Shown one piece after another: positions 63,998-64,000 of a stretch of 64,000 bases of DNA. The notes under the pieces are model-generated. The model did not search any database and was not told the DNA's origin. It was given only the letters and a program-made list of their open reading frames with translations. The DNA comes from Gallionella sp. GTDB lineage: Bacteria > Pseudomonadota > Gammaproteobacteria > Burkholderiales > Gallionellaceae. Position 1 is the stretch's first letter. Each line of letters starts with the position of its first letter. Position numbers and translations under genes: made by a program. The DNA is taken from the NCBI GenBank assembly GCA_028689145.1, contig JAQTWT010000004.1, positions 8,323 through 72,322 of the forward strand, in the 5' to 3' direction.

Positions 63998-64000
63998 TTG

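Larger units (their letters stand above)
63468..64000. other. 533-bp region upstream of pstS filled with hairpins and repeats
   Basis: No coding sequence is supported. In order it holds the pstS promoter region, a hairpin at 63681-63704, hairpin repeat C, a 141-bp inverted-repeat element, and hairpin repeat D at the window edge. Confidence 0.6.

Overview
This window looks like a stretch of betaproteobacterial chromosome. The order Nitrosomonadales, and within it a Gallionellaceae-like (Gallionella/Sideroxydans) organism, is my best guess. The guess rests on the mix of housekeeping genes (purL, polA, smpB-ratA-rnfH, dbpA, pstSCAB), on the many HDOD, GGDEF/EAL and hybrid-kinase proteins, and on very abundant intergenic palindromic repeats; it was not tested by any search. 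No rRNA, tRNA, CRISPR array or intact insertion sequence was recognised.

Layout. 0-4 kb: an Ala/Lys/Glu-rich repeat protein with an internal 855-bp tandem duplication, the wreck of a Ca2+-type P-type ATPase, and a cytochrome b561. 4-8.3 kb: minus-strand genes for a GIDE-like protein, LemA, a SIMPL protein, a spermidine-synthase-like protein and an NAD(P)H-hydrate dehydratase. 8.3-12.3 kb: purL. 12.5-15.3 kb: three proteins of unknown function plus a small J-domain protein. 15.5-18.6 kb: dbpA, an unknown gene and a HigBA-type toxin-antitoxin pair. 18.6-25.4 kb: a FabMG-like protein, a UbiA-type prenyltransferase, an HDOD protein, a YgjP-like protease, smpB, ratA-rnfH, an L,D-transpeptidase and tadA. 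25.6-29.4 kb: a GGDEF/EAL protein and a periplasmic binding protein.

29.7-38.5 kb holds the most unusual cluster: an acetolactate-synthase-like ThDP enzyme, an SDR dehydrogenase, two citrate-synthase-fold proteins that have each lost the recognisable catalytic residues, and two tandem TonB-dependent receptors, the first frameshifted. A 20-nt palindromic element (18/20 identical) lies about 48 nt before the first gene of both the enzyme operon and the receptor operon. I infer one co-regulated system that makes or modifies a small molecule and takes up a ligand at the outer membrane.

38.9-48.5 kb: an RhlE-type helicase, a DNA glycosylase, a LOG-family protein, polA, a RelBE-type pair, a BepA-like protease, a DedA protein and a glycine-zipper protein. 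48.7-58.2 kb is one tightly overlapping operon: hybrid histidine kinase, two CheY-like regulators, an Hpt-REC-REC-GGDEF protein, another regulator, a YaiO-type outer-membrane barrel, a HEAT-repeat membrane protein and a family 2 glycosyltransferase. It reads as a phosphorelay and c-di-GMP controlled exopolysaccharide system. A further response regulator and an Hpt-pseudoreceiver protein follow on the minus strand. The window ends with pstSCAB (minus strand) and a repeat-filled intergenic region.

A theme of the window is repeat elements entering genes. In-frame repeat-derived peptides can be read in nnrD, purL, relE, polA and the ThDP-enzyme gene, and a palindrome supplies the nnrD stop codon. 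A separate hairpin family of about 50 nt shows compensatory base changes between copies.
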